A model generated the notes under the pieces. It was given only the letters and a program-made list of their open reading frames with translations. It ran no database searches and had not been told where the DNA came from. A stretch of 47,664 nt of DNA from Acholeplasmatales bacterium (GTDB taxonomy: Bacteria; Bacillota_I; Bacilli_A; Acholeplasmatales; Anaeroplasmataceae), in NCBI GenBank assembly GCA_016288855.1, contig JAEELJ010000065.1, positions 1 through 47,664 on the forward strand, written 5' to 3'. Of this stretch, positions 24,563-33,027 are shown one piece after another (positions within the stretch are counted from its first letter, which is position 1; the number at the start of each line of letters is the position of its first letter). The translations under genes and the position numbers were made by a program.

Positions 24563-25786
24563 ATGAAAATTATGGCAGTTAACGCTGGTAGCTCATCAAT
24601 TAAGTTCCAATTACTTGAGATGCCAGAAGAAAAGCTTATTGCTTCAGGTGTTGTTGAAAAGATTGGTTCAGTAGATGGTTCTGGCAAGCCTTTAAATGGC
24701 ATCGTAACATTAAAGTATAATGGAAAGAAGGAAGAAACTAATCCAGTTATTCCTACACATGCAGAAGGAGTTCAATTAATCCTTGATGCATTAATTGATA
24801 AGGGTATCTTAAAGAGCCTTGATGAAATTTCAGGTGTTGGTCATCGTATCGTTCAAGGTGGAGAATATTTCAAGGATTCAACTTTAGTTGATGGTCCTAA
24901 CGGAACTGTAGTTAAGAAGATTGCTGATTTAGCTGATTTAGCTCCACTTCATAACCCAGCTCATATCATTGGTATTAAGGCTTTCTATAAGGCTTTACCT
25001 TCTGTACCAGAAGTAGTAGTATTCGATACAGTATTCCACCAGACTATGCCAGAAGAAGCATATATGTATGCTACACCATATGAATGGTATGAAAAGTATG
25101 GTATCCGTAAGTATGGTGCTCATGGTACTTCTCATAAGTATGTATCTCAAAGAATTGCTGAATTAATCAACAAGCCATTAGAAGATACTAATACAATCGT
25201 TTGTCACTTAGGAAATGGTGCATCTATTTCTGCAGTTAAGGGTGGCAAGTGTGTTGATACTTCAATGGGTTTAACACCATTAGAAGGTATTCCAATGGGA
25301 ACACGTTCTGGTAACGTTGACCCAACAGTTGTTTCATACATCTGCAAGAAGGAAGGAAAGACTGCTGAAGAAGTAGTTAATATCTTAAATAAGAAGTCAG
25401 GCTACTTAGGAATGTCTGGTCGTTCAAATGATGCACGTGATGTTACTGCTGGTATGAACGAAGGAGATCATAAGTGCAAGCTTACTTTCGACGTACAAGC
25501 TAAGAGAATTTGTGATTATATAGCATCTTACTGGTTATATTTAGGTGGTAAGGTAGATGCAATCTGCTTCACAGCTGGTATGGGTGAAAACTTAAAGCAC
25601 TTAAGAAAGAATATCGTTGATAGATTAGCACCATTTGGCGTTAAGCTTGACGAAAAGTTAAATGATACTTTCTCAGATGAAAGAATTATTTCTACACCAG
25701 ATTCTAAGATTCAGGTATGGATTGTTCCTACAAATGAAGAAGTTATGATTGCTCGTGACACTGTAAGAGTTGCAGGTTTAAAGTAA
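24563..25786 (+). CDS. ackA: Acetate kinase
   Basis: Converts acetyl phosphate and ADP to acetate and ATP, the energy-yielding end of mixed-acid fermentation. The 407 residues hold all family landmarks: VNAGSSSIKF with N7, GHRIVQGG (R95), FDTVFH (D155), GAHGTSHKYV (H187), CHLGNGAS and GTRSGNVDP (R248). AAGGAGA precedes the ATG. Strong codon bias suggests high expression. The phosphotransacetylase partner (pta) is not in this window. Ends at a UUCG-capped terminator. Confidence 0.98.
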   Translation: MKIMAVNAGSSSIKFQLLEMPEEKLIASGVVEKIGSVDGSGKPLNGIVTLKYNGKKEETNPVIPTHAEGVQLILDALIDKGILKSLDEISGVGHRIVQGGEYFKDSTLVDGPNGTVVKKIADLADLAPLHNPAHIIGIKAFYKALPSVPEVVVFDTVFHQTMPEEAYMYATPYEWYEKYGIRKYGAHGTSHKYVSQRIAELINKPLEDTNTIVCHLGNGASISAVKGGKCVDTSMGLTPLEGIPMGTRSGNVDPTVVSYICKKEGKTAEEVVNILNKKSGYLGMSGRSNDARDVTAGMNEGDHKCKLTFDVQAKRICDYIASYWLYLGGKVDAICFTAGMGENLKHLRKNIVDRLAPFGVKLDEKLNDTFSDERIISTPDSKIQVWIVPTNEEVMIARDTVRVAGLK

Positions 25787-25813
25787 TAATCTAATTAATT
25801 ATCCAAATATATT

Positions 25814-25839
25814 GGGATTACTTCGGTAATCCCTTTTTT
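25814..25839 (+). terminator. Terminator after ackA (UUCG loop)
   Basis: GGGATTAC, stable TTCG tetraloop, GTAATCCC, six T. Confidence 0.93.
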
Positions 25840-25841
25840 AT

Positions 25842-25870
25842 TTGACAATTACCCCTTTCTTGCTTATAAT
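25842..25870 (+). promoter_or_regulatory. Consensus sigma-A promoter
   Basis: TTGACA (25842-25847), 17 bases, TATAAT (25865-25870): exact consensus. Initiation near 25877 means translation cannot start before it. Confidence 0.9.
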
Positions 25871-25895
25871 TCTTATATGTTTAGAAGGTGGTATT

Positions 25896-26777
25896 TTGAA
25901 AAAAAGAGTAATTATAATTTTAATATCTATCCTATCTACCATTTTACTAATAGGTATTATTTTTGGGATTATTATTTTAGTTAATATAAATAAGCCTGTT
26001 GCATCCATTGAATTAGATGGTACTATATATGAAACAGATAAAAAAGAGATAACAAGTGAAACTAAGGCGCCAAATAATTATGATGCTAAAACTGTAGTAG
26101 CATATACTATGTGGAGAATGGAAAATATTAATTTTGAATGTACTACTAAGGGTTCATCTAATGCCTTAGGTATAACTCAAAATATTAATAACCATAGAGT
26201 TGTTATTAATAATGAAGCAATAATTTCAACTGTATCAACTTCATCATTTGTTAAGGTCGCAAAGGAAAGATTTTTCTTTTCAGATAAAAAGGTTTTATTA
26301 TCTGATGCATCAAGTATAGATTCATCTAATACAACTGCAATATTTTCAACTGAAGATCCAAAAATTGCTACAAAAGAAGAATATATTAAAATGTATGGTT
26401 GGATGCCTTATCAATTAACAGGATATATTATTGCAGAAGAAACATATTTAGAAGAACCTACTATGACTATTAATAAAGATAATACATATACAATAAAAAT
26501 GAAACTAAATCCAGAGGATACAAAGGCTCCTTATTGGTATAGACAAGAAATATTACAAAACTCAAAATCTACAATAGTACCTGAATTTAGTAAAATTAAT
26601 ATTGAAATGACTATAGATTCAAATTATAGAGCACTTAATGTTAAATATCAGGAATCATATAAGGTTGAAGTTATGTTTAAGGTTTCAACTACAACAGAAT
26701 GTGTAGATATATTTAATTATGATAATCTATCATTTGATCAAGATAGATATAATTTTTATAAACAATATGAATTTTAA
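25896..26777 (+). CDS. Membrane-anchored protein of unknown function
   Basis: A 293-residue protein with a short basic N-terminus (KKR), one long hydrophobic helix (about 5-30) without a lipobox Cys, and a polar, beta-rich extracellular part. The frame stays open upstream, but a perfect promoter lies there, so the start is the TTG at 25896, behind GAAGGTGG. I recognise no domain. Its layout (anchor, then Ser/Thr-rich folded part) resembles Gram-positive surface proteins. It forms a single-gene unit with its own promoter and terminator. Confidence 0.65.
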   Translation: MKKRVIIILISILSTILLIGIIFGIIILVNINKPVASIELDGTIYETDKKEITSETKAPNNYDAKTVVAYTMWRMENINFECTTKGSSNALGITQNINNHRVVINNEAIISTVSTSSFVKVAKERFFFSDKKVLLSDASSIDSSNTTAIFSTEDPKIATKEEYIKMYGWMPYQLTGYIIAEETYLEEPTMTINKDNTYTIKMKLNPEDTKAPYWYRQEILQNSKSTIVPEFSKINIEMTIDSNYRALNVKYQESYKVEVMFKVSTTTECVDIFNYDNLSFDQDRYNFYKQYEF

Positions 26778-26790
26778 TAATATTTAATTT

Positions 26791-26826
26791 AAAAAGAGTA
26801 AAACTAAATGTTTTTACTCTTTTTTA
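26791..26826 (+). terminator. Terminator after the anchored protein
   Basis: AAAAAGAGTAAAA, loop CTAAATGT, TTTTACTCTTTTT and further T. Confidence 0.85.
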
Positions 26827-26828
26827 TA

Positions 26829-26837
26829 TGCTATAAT
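26829..26837 (+). promoter_or_regulatory. degV extended -10 promoter
   Basis: TGCTATAAT at 26829-26837, with only a weak -35 inside the preceding terminator. Confidence 0.55.
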
Positions 26838-26863
26838 TTATTTAGTTAGTTAGGAGTGATTAT

Positions 26864-27709
26864 ATGAAGGCTAAAATATATGTTTCATCATCTACATCAT
26901 TAGAACAGGTTCAGCATTCATATTCAATTTCAGTTATTCCAGATATTATTGAAATTAATGGGGAAGTTTATGAGGACGCAAAGCAAATATCACCTGAGTC
27001 TTTTTGTGTTAGATTGAAATTTGAAGATAATCCTAATGTAAAGATTTATCATAAGCAATATGAAGAATTAAAGGCTTTATATAAGCAAGCTAAAACACAA
27101 GGATACACTGATGTATTATATCTACTTTCACCATATGAATATGATATGGAAATGGATTTAATTAAATTACAAAATGAATTTAAAGATGATTCTATTATAA
27201 TATATAAAGCATCTGTTTGTTCATACCTATTAGGTATGATTGCACTTGAGGCGGATAAGCAATTAAGATTGCAATTACCAATGAATAAGGTCATAGATAT
27301 GATTGAAAGAATGTCATTAGAAAGAAATTCAGGAATTAGAATTTTTAAGCAAGGTGAGGATGAGGCAGTTACACCTTTTACACTTGACCTACTTAACACA
27401 AGAAGTATTGGGGATTCATATGTATGGACTAATGGGCAGTTTATAATGATAGGAAAGCCTAGTAAGAAAAGAAATAGTTTAGAAAATCCTTTTAGGACTT
27501 TTATAAAAACATATTTTGAATATACTGAGGGAATGAATTTAACTCCAGTAATATTATATTCATTTAGAAATTCGGTTTACCTGGACTATTTTAGAGAGAC
27601 AATAAAAACTATTTATCCAAAACTTAGAACAATAAAAGAAATAGCATTAGCTCCAAGAATTGAGCTAGATATTAACTATGGGTTAGGAATAACTTACTTA
27701 TGCAAATAG
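26864..27709 (+). CDS. DegV family protein (fatty-acid-binding type)
   Basis: The 281-residue length and two-lobed plan fit DegV/FakB-like proteins, which bind a fatty acid and can present it to a FakA kinase. Signals: the strand-loop VSSSTSLEQV at the usual TDSTSDL position, INGEVYEDAKQISPESF matching the G-x-x-Y-x-D-x-x-x-I block, and the later KASVCSYLLGMIALEA in place of IDS...G..G. Motifs are weaker than in typical members, so ligand binding is uncertain. GGAGTG ribosome binding site. No fakA homologue is in this window. Confidence 0.65.
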   Translation: MKAKIYVSSSTSLEQVQHSYSISVIPDIIEINGEVYEDAKQISPESFCVRLKFEDNPNVKIYHKQYEELKALYKQAKTQGYTDVLYLLSPYEYDMEMDLIKLQNEFKDDSIIIYKASVCSYLLGMIALEADKQLRLQLPMNKVIDMIERMSLERNSGIRIFKQGEDEAVTPFTLDLLNTRSIGDSYVWTNGQFIMIGKPSKKRNSLENPFRTFIKTYFEYTEGMNLTPVILYSFRNSVYLDYFRETIKTIYPKLRTIKEIALAPRIELDINYGLGITYLCK

Positions 27710-27727
27710 CTAATGCATAATTTTATT
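27698..27727 (+). terminator. Probable degV terminator
   Basis: TTATGCA, a nine-base loop holding the TAG stop, TGCATAA then TTTTATT. Short stem, so moderate. Confidence 0.5.
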
Positions 27728-27754
27728 GAAAAAAAGCCTTGTTTGTGTTAAAAT
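27726..27754 (+). promoter_or_regulatory. Promoter of the aromatic operon
   Basis: TTGAAA (27726-27731), 17 bases, TAAAAT (27749-27754) with extended -10 TGT. Confidence 0.85.
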
Positions 27755-27773
27755 ATCAATACATATCGGCTTT

Positions 27774-27796
27774 CTTGAATGTTATTCAAGATTTTT
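27774..27796 (+). promoter_or_regulatory. Hairpin plus T-run in the tyrA leader
   Basis: CTTGAAT-GTT-ATTCAAG followed by ATTTTT, about 13 bases after the expected start. It resembles a small attenuator or a 5'-end stabilising hairpin; the stem is AT-rich and short. Confidence 0.35.
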
Positions 27797-27837
27797 GCGC
27801 TAATATGAAATGTTTAACGGAGAGAACATCTATTATT

Positions 27838-28656
27838 ATGAATATATTAATTGTTGGTTTAGGCCTCATTGGAGGGGCATATGCTAACCTTTTATCTAAG
27901 AAGCATAATGTTTATGGTTCTGATATTGATATAAAGGCAATTAGCTATGCGAAAAATAAAAAATACATATTAGATGGTTCTATAAACCCTAGTGATTATA
28001 TTAAAGATTCTGATTTAATTATTTTAGCAACTTATCCTAAAGCAATCATCGAATTTTTAAAAAAATATAATCATATGCTAAATAGTAATCAGATTGTAAC
28101 AGATGTATGTGGCGTTAAAGCTAAGTATATTTTAGAAGCAACTAAGCTTGCAGAACCTGCAACATATTTAGCACACCATCCTATGAGTGGATGTGAAAAG
28201 AATGGAATTGAATATTCTGAGTCTTTTTCATTTAAGGGAAAGAATTTTATTATTACTACAACAAATAATAATAGTAGTAAGGGAATAGATATGCTAACTC
28301 AAATTGGTAATGATTTAGAAATGAATGTATCAGTTTGTGACTATTTAAAGCATGATCAAATGATTGCATATACATCAGATTTAACTCATGCAGTTGCAGT
28401 TTCTCTAATGAATTCTAATAGAGATCCTAAGCTTATTGATTTTGCAGGAAGAAGCTTCTTAGAAATGACAAGAATTGCAAATATTAATGAAAGCTTATGG
28501 AGTGAAATATTTATTGAAAATAGAGATTTCTTATTAGAAGAAATTAATGTTTTTATGAATGAAATGAACAAGATGAAAGAAGCTTTAGAAAATAATGATG
28601 ATAAGAAATTAAAAGAATTATTTTTATCATCTACTAAAATAAGGAAAGAGATGTGA
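27838..28656 (+). CDS. tyrA: Prephenate dehydrogenase TyrA
   Basis: Oxidative decarboxylation of prephenate to 4-hydroxyphenylpyruvate for tyrosine. The 272-residue protein opens with an NAD-binding loop GLGLIGG (7-13), has an acidic residue after the second strand (SDID), and keeps the catalytic HHPMSG (H113/H114) block; the helical C-terminal dimer domain follows. No ACT domain is present. The start is the ATG at 27838 behind GGAGAG; the frame reads through the promoter upstream but cannot be translated there. First gene of the aromatic operon. Confidence 0.92.
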   Translation: MNILIVGLGLIGGAYANLLSKKHNVYGSDIDIKAISYAKNKKYILDGSINPSDYIKDSDLIILATYPKAIIEFLKKYNHMLNSNQIVTDVCGVKAKYILEATKLAEPATYLAHHPMSGCEKNGIEYSESFSFKGKNFIITTTNNNSSKGIDMLTQIGNDLEMNVSVCDYLKHDQMIAYTSDLTHAVAVSLMNSNRDPKLIDFAGRSFLEMTRIANINESLWSEIFIENRDFLLEEINVFMNEMNKMKEALENNDDKKLKELFLSSTKIRKEM

Positions 28657-28660
28657 TTAT

Positions 28661-29689
28661 ATGAAAACTCTAGATATTAATTTAGGTATAGATTCCTATA
28701 AGATATTAATTGAAGATGACATATTATCGCGTCTTTCTTTTTATATTAAGGAAGTCTATAAGAATAAGAAAGTTTATATTATTACAGATGATACTGTAAA
28801 GGATTTATATTTAGATAAAGTAATAAATTCATTAAAGGATGATTATCAAATTGATTATGTTGTAGTCCCTCATGGAGAGCAATCTAAATCAATCGAAATG
28901 TTTATTCATGTTTGTGAAGAATTACTAGAAAAGAATATTAGAAGAAATGAATTATTAATTGGCTTAGGTGGAGGAGTAATTGGTGATTTAACTGGATTTG
29001 TTGCATCATCATTATATAGAGGAATCCCTTATGTTAATGTTCCTACATCCCTACTTTCACAAATGGATTCATCTATTGGTGGTAAGACTGGTATAGATTT
29101 TTATGGAAGAAAGAATATTTTAGGTGCTTTTAAGCAGCCTAAGATGGTTTTAATAGATCCATTAACTTTAAACACATTACCAAAAAGAGAATTCAATAAT
29201 GGTATGGGTGAATTGATTAAGCATGGAGCTATTGGTAATAAGAAATTATTAGATTTATTATTTGATAAACCAAGAATTGATGAAAATATAATTGCGGAAT
29301 CATTAAAGGTAAAAAGAAAAGTAGTAGAAATTGATCCATTTGATCAAGGCTTAAGAATGACATTGAATTTTGGTCATACATTTGGACATGCTATTGAATT
29401 AAAATATGGATATAAGCATGGTGAAGCTGTTGCAATAGGCATGCTTATGGCTATTAAGATGGGCGAGGATTTAGGAGTTACATCTAAGGAATGCTATGAG
29501 CCTATTTTAAAAATATTAAAATTATATGAGTTACCTGTTGATAATTATGATTATCATGATTATCTATTAGATGTTTTAAATGATAAGAAGAATTTAGCTG
29601 GTGTTGTTAATTTCATTTTCTTAACTAAGCTAGGAGAATGCACAATTACAAAGATAAGCGAAAAAGAAATTAAGGAGAATTTATTATAA
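28661..29689 (+). CDS. aroB: 3-dehydroquinate synthase
   Basis: Cyclises DAHP to 3-dehydroquinate with NAD and a divalent metal. The 342-residue protein has GGGVIGDLTGF, the phosphate-binding SSIGGKTGID loop and the metal-binding HTFGHAIE and HGEAVAIGM blocks, all in order. It begins four bases after tyrA and ends overlapping aroA by one base, so translation is coupled along the operon. Confidence 0.97.
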   Translation: MKTLDINLGIDSYKILIEDDILSRLSFYIKEVYKNKKVYIITDDTVKDLYLDKVINSLKDDYQIDYVVVPHGEQSKSIEMFIHVCEELLEKNIRRNELLIGLGGGVIGDLTGFVASSLYRGIPYVNVPTSLLSQMDSSIGGKTGIDFYGRKNILGAFKQPKMVLIDPLTLNTLPKREFNNGMGELIKHGAIGNKKLLDLLFDKPRIDENIIAESLKVKRKVVEIDPFDQGLRMTLNFGHTFGHAIELKYGYKHGEAVAIGMLMAIKMGEDLGVTSKECYEPILKILKLYELPVDNYDYHDYLLDVLNDKKNLAGVVNFIFLTKLGECTITKISEKEIKENLL

Positions 29690-30960
29690 TGAATGTAACC
29701 ATCAAACCTAATAAATTACATGGTGAAGTCACAATTCCACCTTCAAAAAGCTTATCTCATAGAGCTATTATTGGTGCAGCGTTAGCAGAAGGTACATCAA
29801 CTATTTCAAATGTCATGTTTTCTAAGGATATTTTAGCAACAATTGATGCAGTAAGAGCTATTGGTGCAACAGTTAATGTGTTTGATGATACAATAGAAGT
29901 AATTGGTACTGGTGGAGTTAGAAGAGCAATAGATGTTATTGATGCAAATGAATCTGGCTCTACAATAAGATTTATGATACCAATTGCTTTAGTGTCAAAG
30001 GAACCAATAAAATTTATTGGAAGAAATAATTTAGTTAAAAGACCATTAGATATATTCTATGAAATATTTGATGAGCAAGGTATATCATATCATCATGAAA
30101 AGGATTCATATCTACCTTTAGAGGTTAGTGGTGGAATTAAACCTGGTATATTTAATATTAGAGGTGATATTTCTAGTCAGTTTATTACTGGTTTATTATA
30201 TGCACTACCACTACTAGATAAGGATTCTAAAATTGTTATTACAACTGAAATGGAATCAAAAGGTTATATTGATTTAACCTTAGATATGTTAAGTAATTTT
30301 GGTATAGAAATTATTAATAATGATTATAAAGAATTTGTTATAAAAGGGAATCAACAATATAAGCCTTTCGATTATGTAATCGAAGGTGATTATTCACAAA
30401 GTGCATTTTTCTTAGTTGCAGATATGCTTGGTGCTGATATTACATTAAAAGCAATGAGTAAGGAATCATACCAAGGAGATAAGAAAATCTTAGATGATAT
30501 TACTTCATTTGGTGGAGAAATTTCATTTGTTGGTGATAAGCTTAATTGTAAATTAAAGGATCCAAAGGGTGCAATAATTGATTTAGGACAATCCCCTGAT
30601 TTAGGACCTGCACTTGCAGTACTTGCAGGATTAACATTAGGAGAGTCTAAGCTTATTAATGCTGAAAGATTAAGAATTAAGGAATGTGATAGAATCACAT
30701 GCGTTAAAGAAGAGCTAAATAAGCTTGGTATGAATGTTTCTGAAACAAAGGATAGTATGTCTTTTGTAGGCGTAAAAAAGATTCATGGTGGTGTTGTTTC
30801 ATCACATAATGATCATAGAGTTGCTATGGCACTTGCTATGGCTTCTTTAAAATGTGATGAGGAAATAACTATAACAGGTGCTGAATGTGTTTCAAAATCA
30901 TATCCAACATTCTGGAATGTATATGAATCACTTGGAGGTATAATTTCATATGAAAAGTAA
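29689..30960 (+). CDS. aroA: EPSP synthase
   Basis: Transfers enolpyruvate from PEP to shikimate 3-phosphate. The 423-residue protein has PSKSLSHRA near the start, NESGSTIRF, DISSQFITGLL, KECDRI and HNDHRVAMA, the canonical blocks of the two-domain fold. In the first glycine-rich block the usual N-A-G-T reads N-E-S-G-S-T, which occurs in the class II, glyphosate-tolerant type; that link is inference from family knowledge. AAGGAG precedes its ATG. Overlaps the chorismate mutase start by 11 bases. Confidence 0.96.
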   Translation: MNVTIKPNKLHGEVTIPPSKSLSHRAIIGAALAEGTSTISNVMFSKDILATIDAVRAIGATVNVFDDTIEVIGTGGVRRAIDVIDANESGSTIRFMIPIALVSKEPIKFIGRNNLVKRPLDIFYEIFDEQGISYHHEKDSYLPLEVSGGIKPGIFNIRGDISSQFITGLLYALPLLDKDSKIVITTEMESKGYIDLTLDMLSNFGIEIINNDYKEFVIKGNQQYKPFDYVIEGDYSQSAFFLVADMLGADITLKAMSKESYQGDKKILDDITSFGGEISFVGDKLNCKLKDPKGAIIDLGQSPDLGPALAVLAGLTLGESKLINAERLRIKECDRITCVKEELNKLGMNVSETKDSMSFVGVKKIHGGVVSSHNDHRVAMALAMASLKCDEEITITGAECVSKSYPTFWNVYESLGGIISYEK

Positions 30961-31240
30961 GATAGATGAAGCAAGAGAAACTATTAATGCAGTTGATAAG
31001 GAAATGATTTCTTTATTCCTTAAGAGAATGGCTGCAGCTCAAATGGTTGCTGAATATAAAATTGAAAATGGCCTTCCAGTCTTAGATTCATCTAGGGAGG
31101 ATGTTTTAAGACAAAATAATCTTGATGAGCTTTCAAACAAGGTATTAGAAAAATATTATAATGTATTTTTCGATGGTGTATTAAAGGCTTCTAAGATGTA
31201 TCAGGAAGATTTATTAAATAGTAAAAAGGGAAATAAGTAA
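30950..31240 (+). CDS. Chorismate mutase, AroQ type
   Basis: A 96-residue all-helical mutase domain that turns chorismate into prephenate, the substrate of TyrA encoded at the head of the operon. Key features: KIDEAR at the start (R9), NAVDKEMISLFLKRM, the AEYK lysine (K37), and the SSRE arginine before the second helix. It stands alone rather than being fused to prephenate dehydratase or DAHP synthase. One base separates its stop from aroE. Confidence 0.92.
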   Translation: MKSKIDEARETINAVDKEMISLFLKRMAAAQMVAEYKIENGLPVLDSSREDVLRQNNLDELSNKVLEKYYNVFFDGVLKASKMYQEDLLNSKKGNK

Positions 31241-31241
31241 T

Positions 31242-32006
31242 ATGAAGTTCGCACTTCTTGGGGAAAAGCTTTCCCACAGCTATTCTCCACAAATTCATTC
31301 TGAAATTTTTAAAGATTTTAATATTGATGCAACATATGAGCTTATGGAATTAAAAAAAGAAGAGCTTAAGGGTGCAATTGATGAATTAAGAAGAGGGGAA
31401 TATAGTGGCTATAATGTTACTATTCCTTATAAAAAAGAGGTTATGCAGTATCTAGATGAAATATCTGATGAGGCTTTATCTATTGGTGCTGTTAATACAA
31501 TAGCTTTAAAAAATGGTAAGGTTATTGGATATAATACTGATTATTATGGCTTCTTTAACGAACTTAAATATTTTAATGTTCCTGTAAAAAATAAGAATTG
31601 TTATATCCTTGGTACTGGAGGAGCATCTTTAGCAGTTTATAAAGCATTAAAAGATATGGGTGGTATTATTAAATACGTATCTAGAACTCCAAAGGGAGAT
31701 AATCAAATATCTTATGATGATTTAAAGCTTACTAAGGATGATATAGTCGTTAATACTACTCCTGTTGGAATGTATCCTAATGTAGGTAAATCTCCATTGA
31801 GTGATATTGATGCTAAAAATGCAGGTTATGTTTTAGATATAATATTTAACCCAAGACATACGAAGCTTTTACTTGATGCTAATTCAGATATGGATGGATT
31901 ATATATGCTTGTTGGACAGGCTATTAAGGCAGAAGAGATTTGGCATGAAAGAAAGTATGAGTATAAGATAGATGAATTATTAAAAAGAATTGAGGCGATA
32001 ATATGA
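31242..32006 (+). CDS. aroE: Shikimate dehydrogenase
   Basis: Reduces 3-dehydroshikimate to shikimate with NADPH. The 254-residue enzyme has the substrate-binding SHSYSP (11-16), NVTIPYK with catalytic K64, NTD with D100, and the nucleotide loop GTGGAS (124-129). Slightly short (usual 265-285), mainly through a reduced nucleotide domain. It overlaps aroC by four bases (ATGA/ TAA arrangement). Confidence 0.95.
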   Translation: MKFALLGEKLSHSYSPQIHSEIFKDFNIDATYELMELKKEELKGAIDELRRGEYSGYNVTIPYKKEVMQYLDEISDEALSIGAVNTIALKNGKVIGYNTDYYGFFNELKYFNVPVKNKNCYILGTGGASLAVYKALKDMGGIIKYVSRTPKGDNQISYDDLKLTKDDIVVNTTPVGMYPNVGKSPLSDIDAKNAGYVLDIIFNPRHTKLLLDANSDMDGLYMLVGQAIKAEEIWHERKYEYKIDELLKRIEAII

Positions 32007-32995
32007 ACCATTTCGGTAGATTATTTCAAGTGAGTATATTTGGTGAATCACATGGCAATGCTGTTGGTATTGTTGTTGATGGTGTTAAGCCTGGTATTCC
32101 ACTAACTGAAGAAGATTTTATTTCTGATTTACAAAGAAGAAAATCAGGTGGTCTTGGAACAACACCTAGAGTAGAGGCTGATGAGGTTTTAATTGAATCT
32201 GGTGTTTTCAATGGTTATACTACAGGTGCCCCAATTTTATTAAGATTTACAAATAATAATACTAGAAGTAAGGATTATACAAATCTAGTAAATCAACCTC
32301 GTCCATCACATGCTGATTATACAGCTCATGTAAAATATAATGGCTATAATGATTATAGAGGCGGTGGACATTTTTCAGGTAGAATTACTCTTGGAATTGT
32401 TTCTGCAGGTGTAATTGCAAAAAAGATGCTTAAGGGTGTTTCTTTTGAAACAAAAATAAGCAATCTTAATGGAGAAAAGGATCCTTCTAAATTCCAAGAT
32501 ATTTTAGTTGAAACTGTTAAAAACAAAGATTCTATTGGTGGTATAATTAATATAAAGGCTACTGGAGTTCCAATGGGATTAGGTGAGCCATATTTTGATT
32601 CACTAGAATCTACTATTTCACATTTGATGTTCTCAATTGGTGGCGTTAAAGGAATTGAATTCGGTCTTGGATTTGATGGTGTTTCTTTAAAGGGAAGTCA
32701 ATTTAATGATGAGATAATTGATGAGAATGGTACTACTAGAACAAATAACGCTGGTGGTATTTGTGGTGGTATTTCTAACGGAAATCCAATTGAGGTAAAG
32801 GTTTTTGTAAAACCTACAGCATCTATAGGCTTGCCACAGCAAACTTACAACTTCCGTGATAAGAAGGTTTCTGAGCTTGTTATTGAGGGAAGACATGATG
32901 CTGCAATCATTTTACGTGCAATGGTTGTTTGTGAAGCTGCATTAGCTATTGCATTATGTGATAGCTATTTAGTTAATAATGCTTATAAAAAATAA
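32003..32995 (+). CDS. aroC: Chorismate synthase
   Basis: Last common step: removes phosphate from EPSP to give chorismate, using reduced FMN. The 330-residue protein carries GESHGNAVG (14-22), RPSHADYT, the GGGHFSGR block and the C-terminal GRHDAAIILRA. It is shorter than the usual 350-390 residues, but the core is complete. Operon context is decisive. A 32-base gap leads to the GltD-like gene, with no terminator between. Confidence 0.96.
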   Translation: MNHFGRLFQVSIFGESHGNAVGIVVDGVKPGIPLTEEDFISDLQRRKSGGLGTTPRVEADEVLIESGVFNGYTTGAPILLRFTNNNTRSKDYTNLVNQPRPSHADYTAHVKYNGYNDYRGGGHFSGRITLGIVSAGVIAKKMLKGVSFETKISNLNGEKDPSKFQDILVETVKNKDSIGGIINIKATGVPMGLGEPYFDSLESTISHLMFSIGGVKGIEFGLGFDGVSLKGSQFNDEIIDENGTTRTNNAGGICGGISNGNPIEVKVFVKPTASIGLPQQTYNFRDKKVSELVIEGRHDAAIILRAMVVCEAALAIALCDSYLVNNAYKK

Positions 32996-33027
32996 AAAGA
33001 GAGATTAAGAAAAGAGGAAAAAAGGAA

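Noticed and set aside
27779-27808. Leader peptide (nine codons) in the tyrA leader
   Set aside because: No ribosome binding site and only two aromatic codons; not enough for a peptide attenuator.
27739-27837. Longer tyrA protein starting upstream
   Set aside because: The extension would run through the -10 box of a strong extended promoter, and the ATG at 27838 has a good ribosome binding site and matches the family start.
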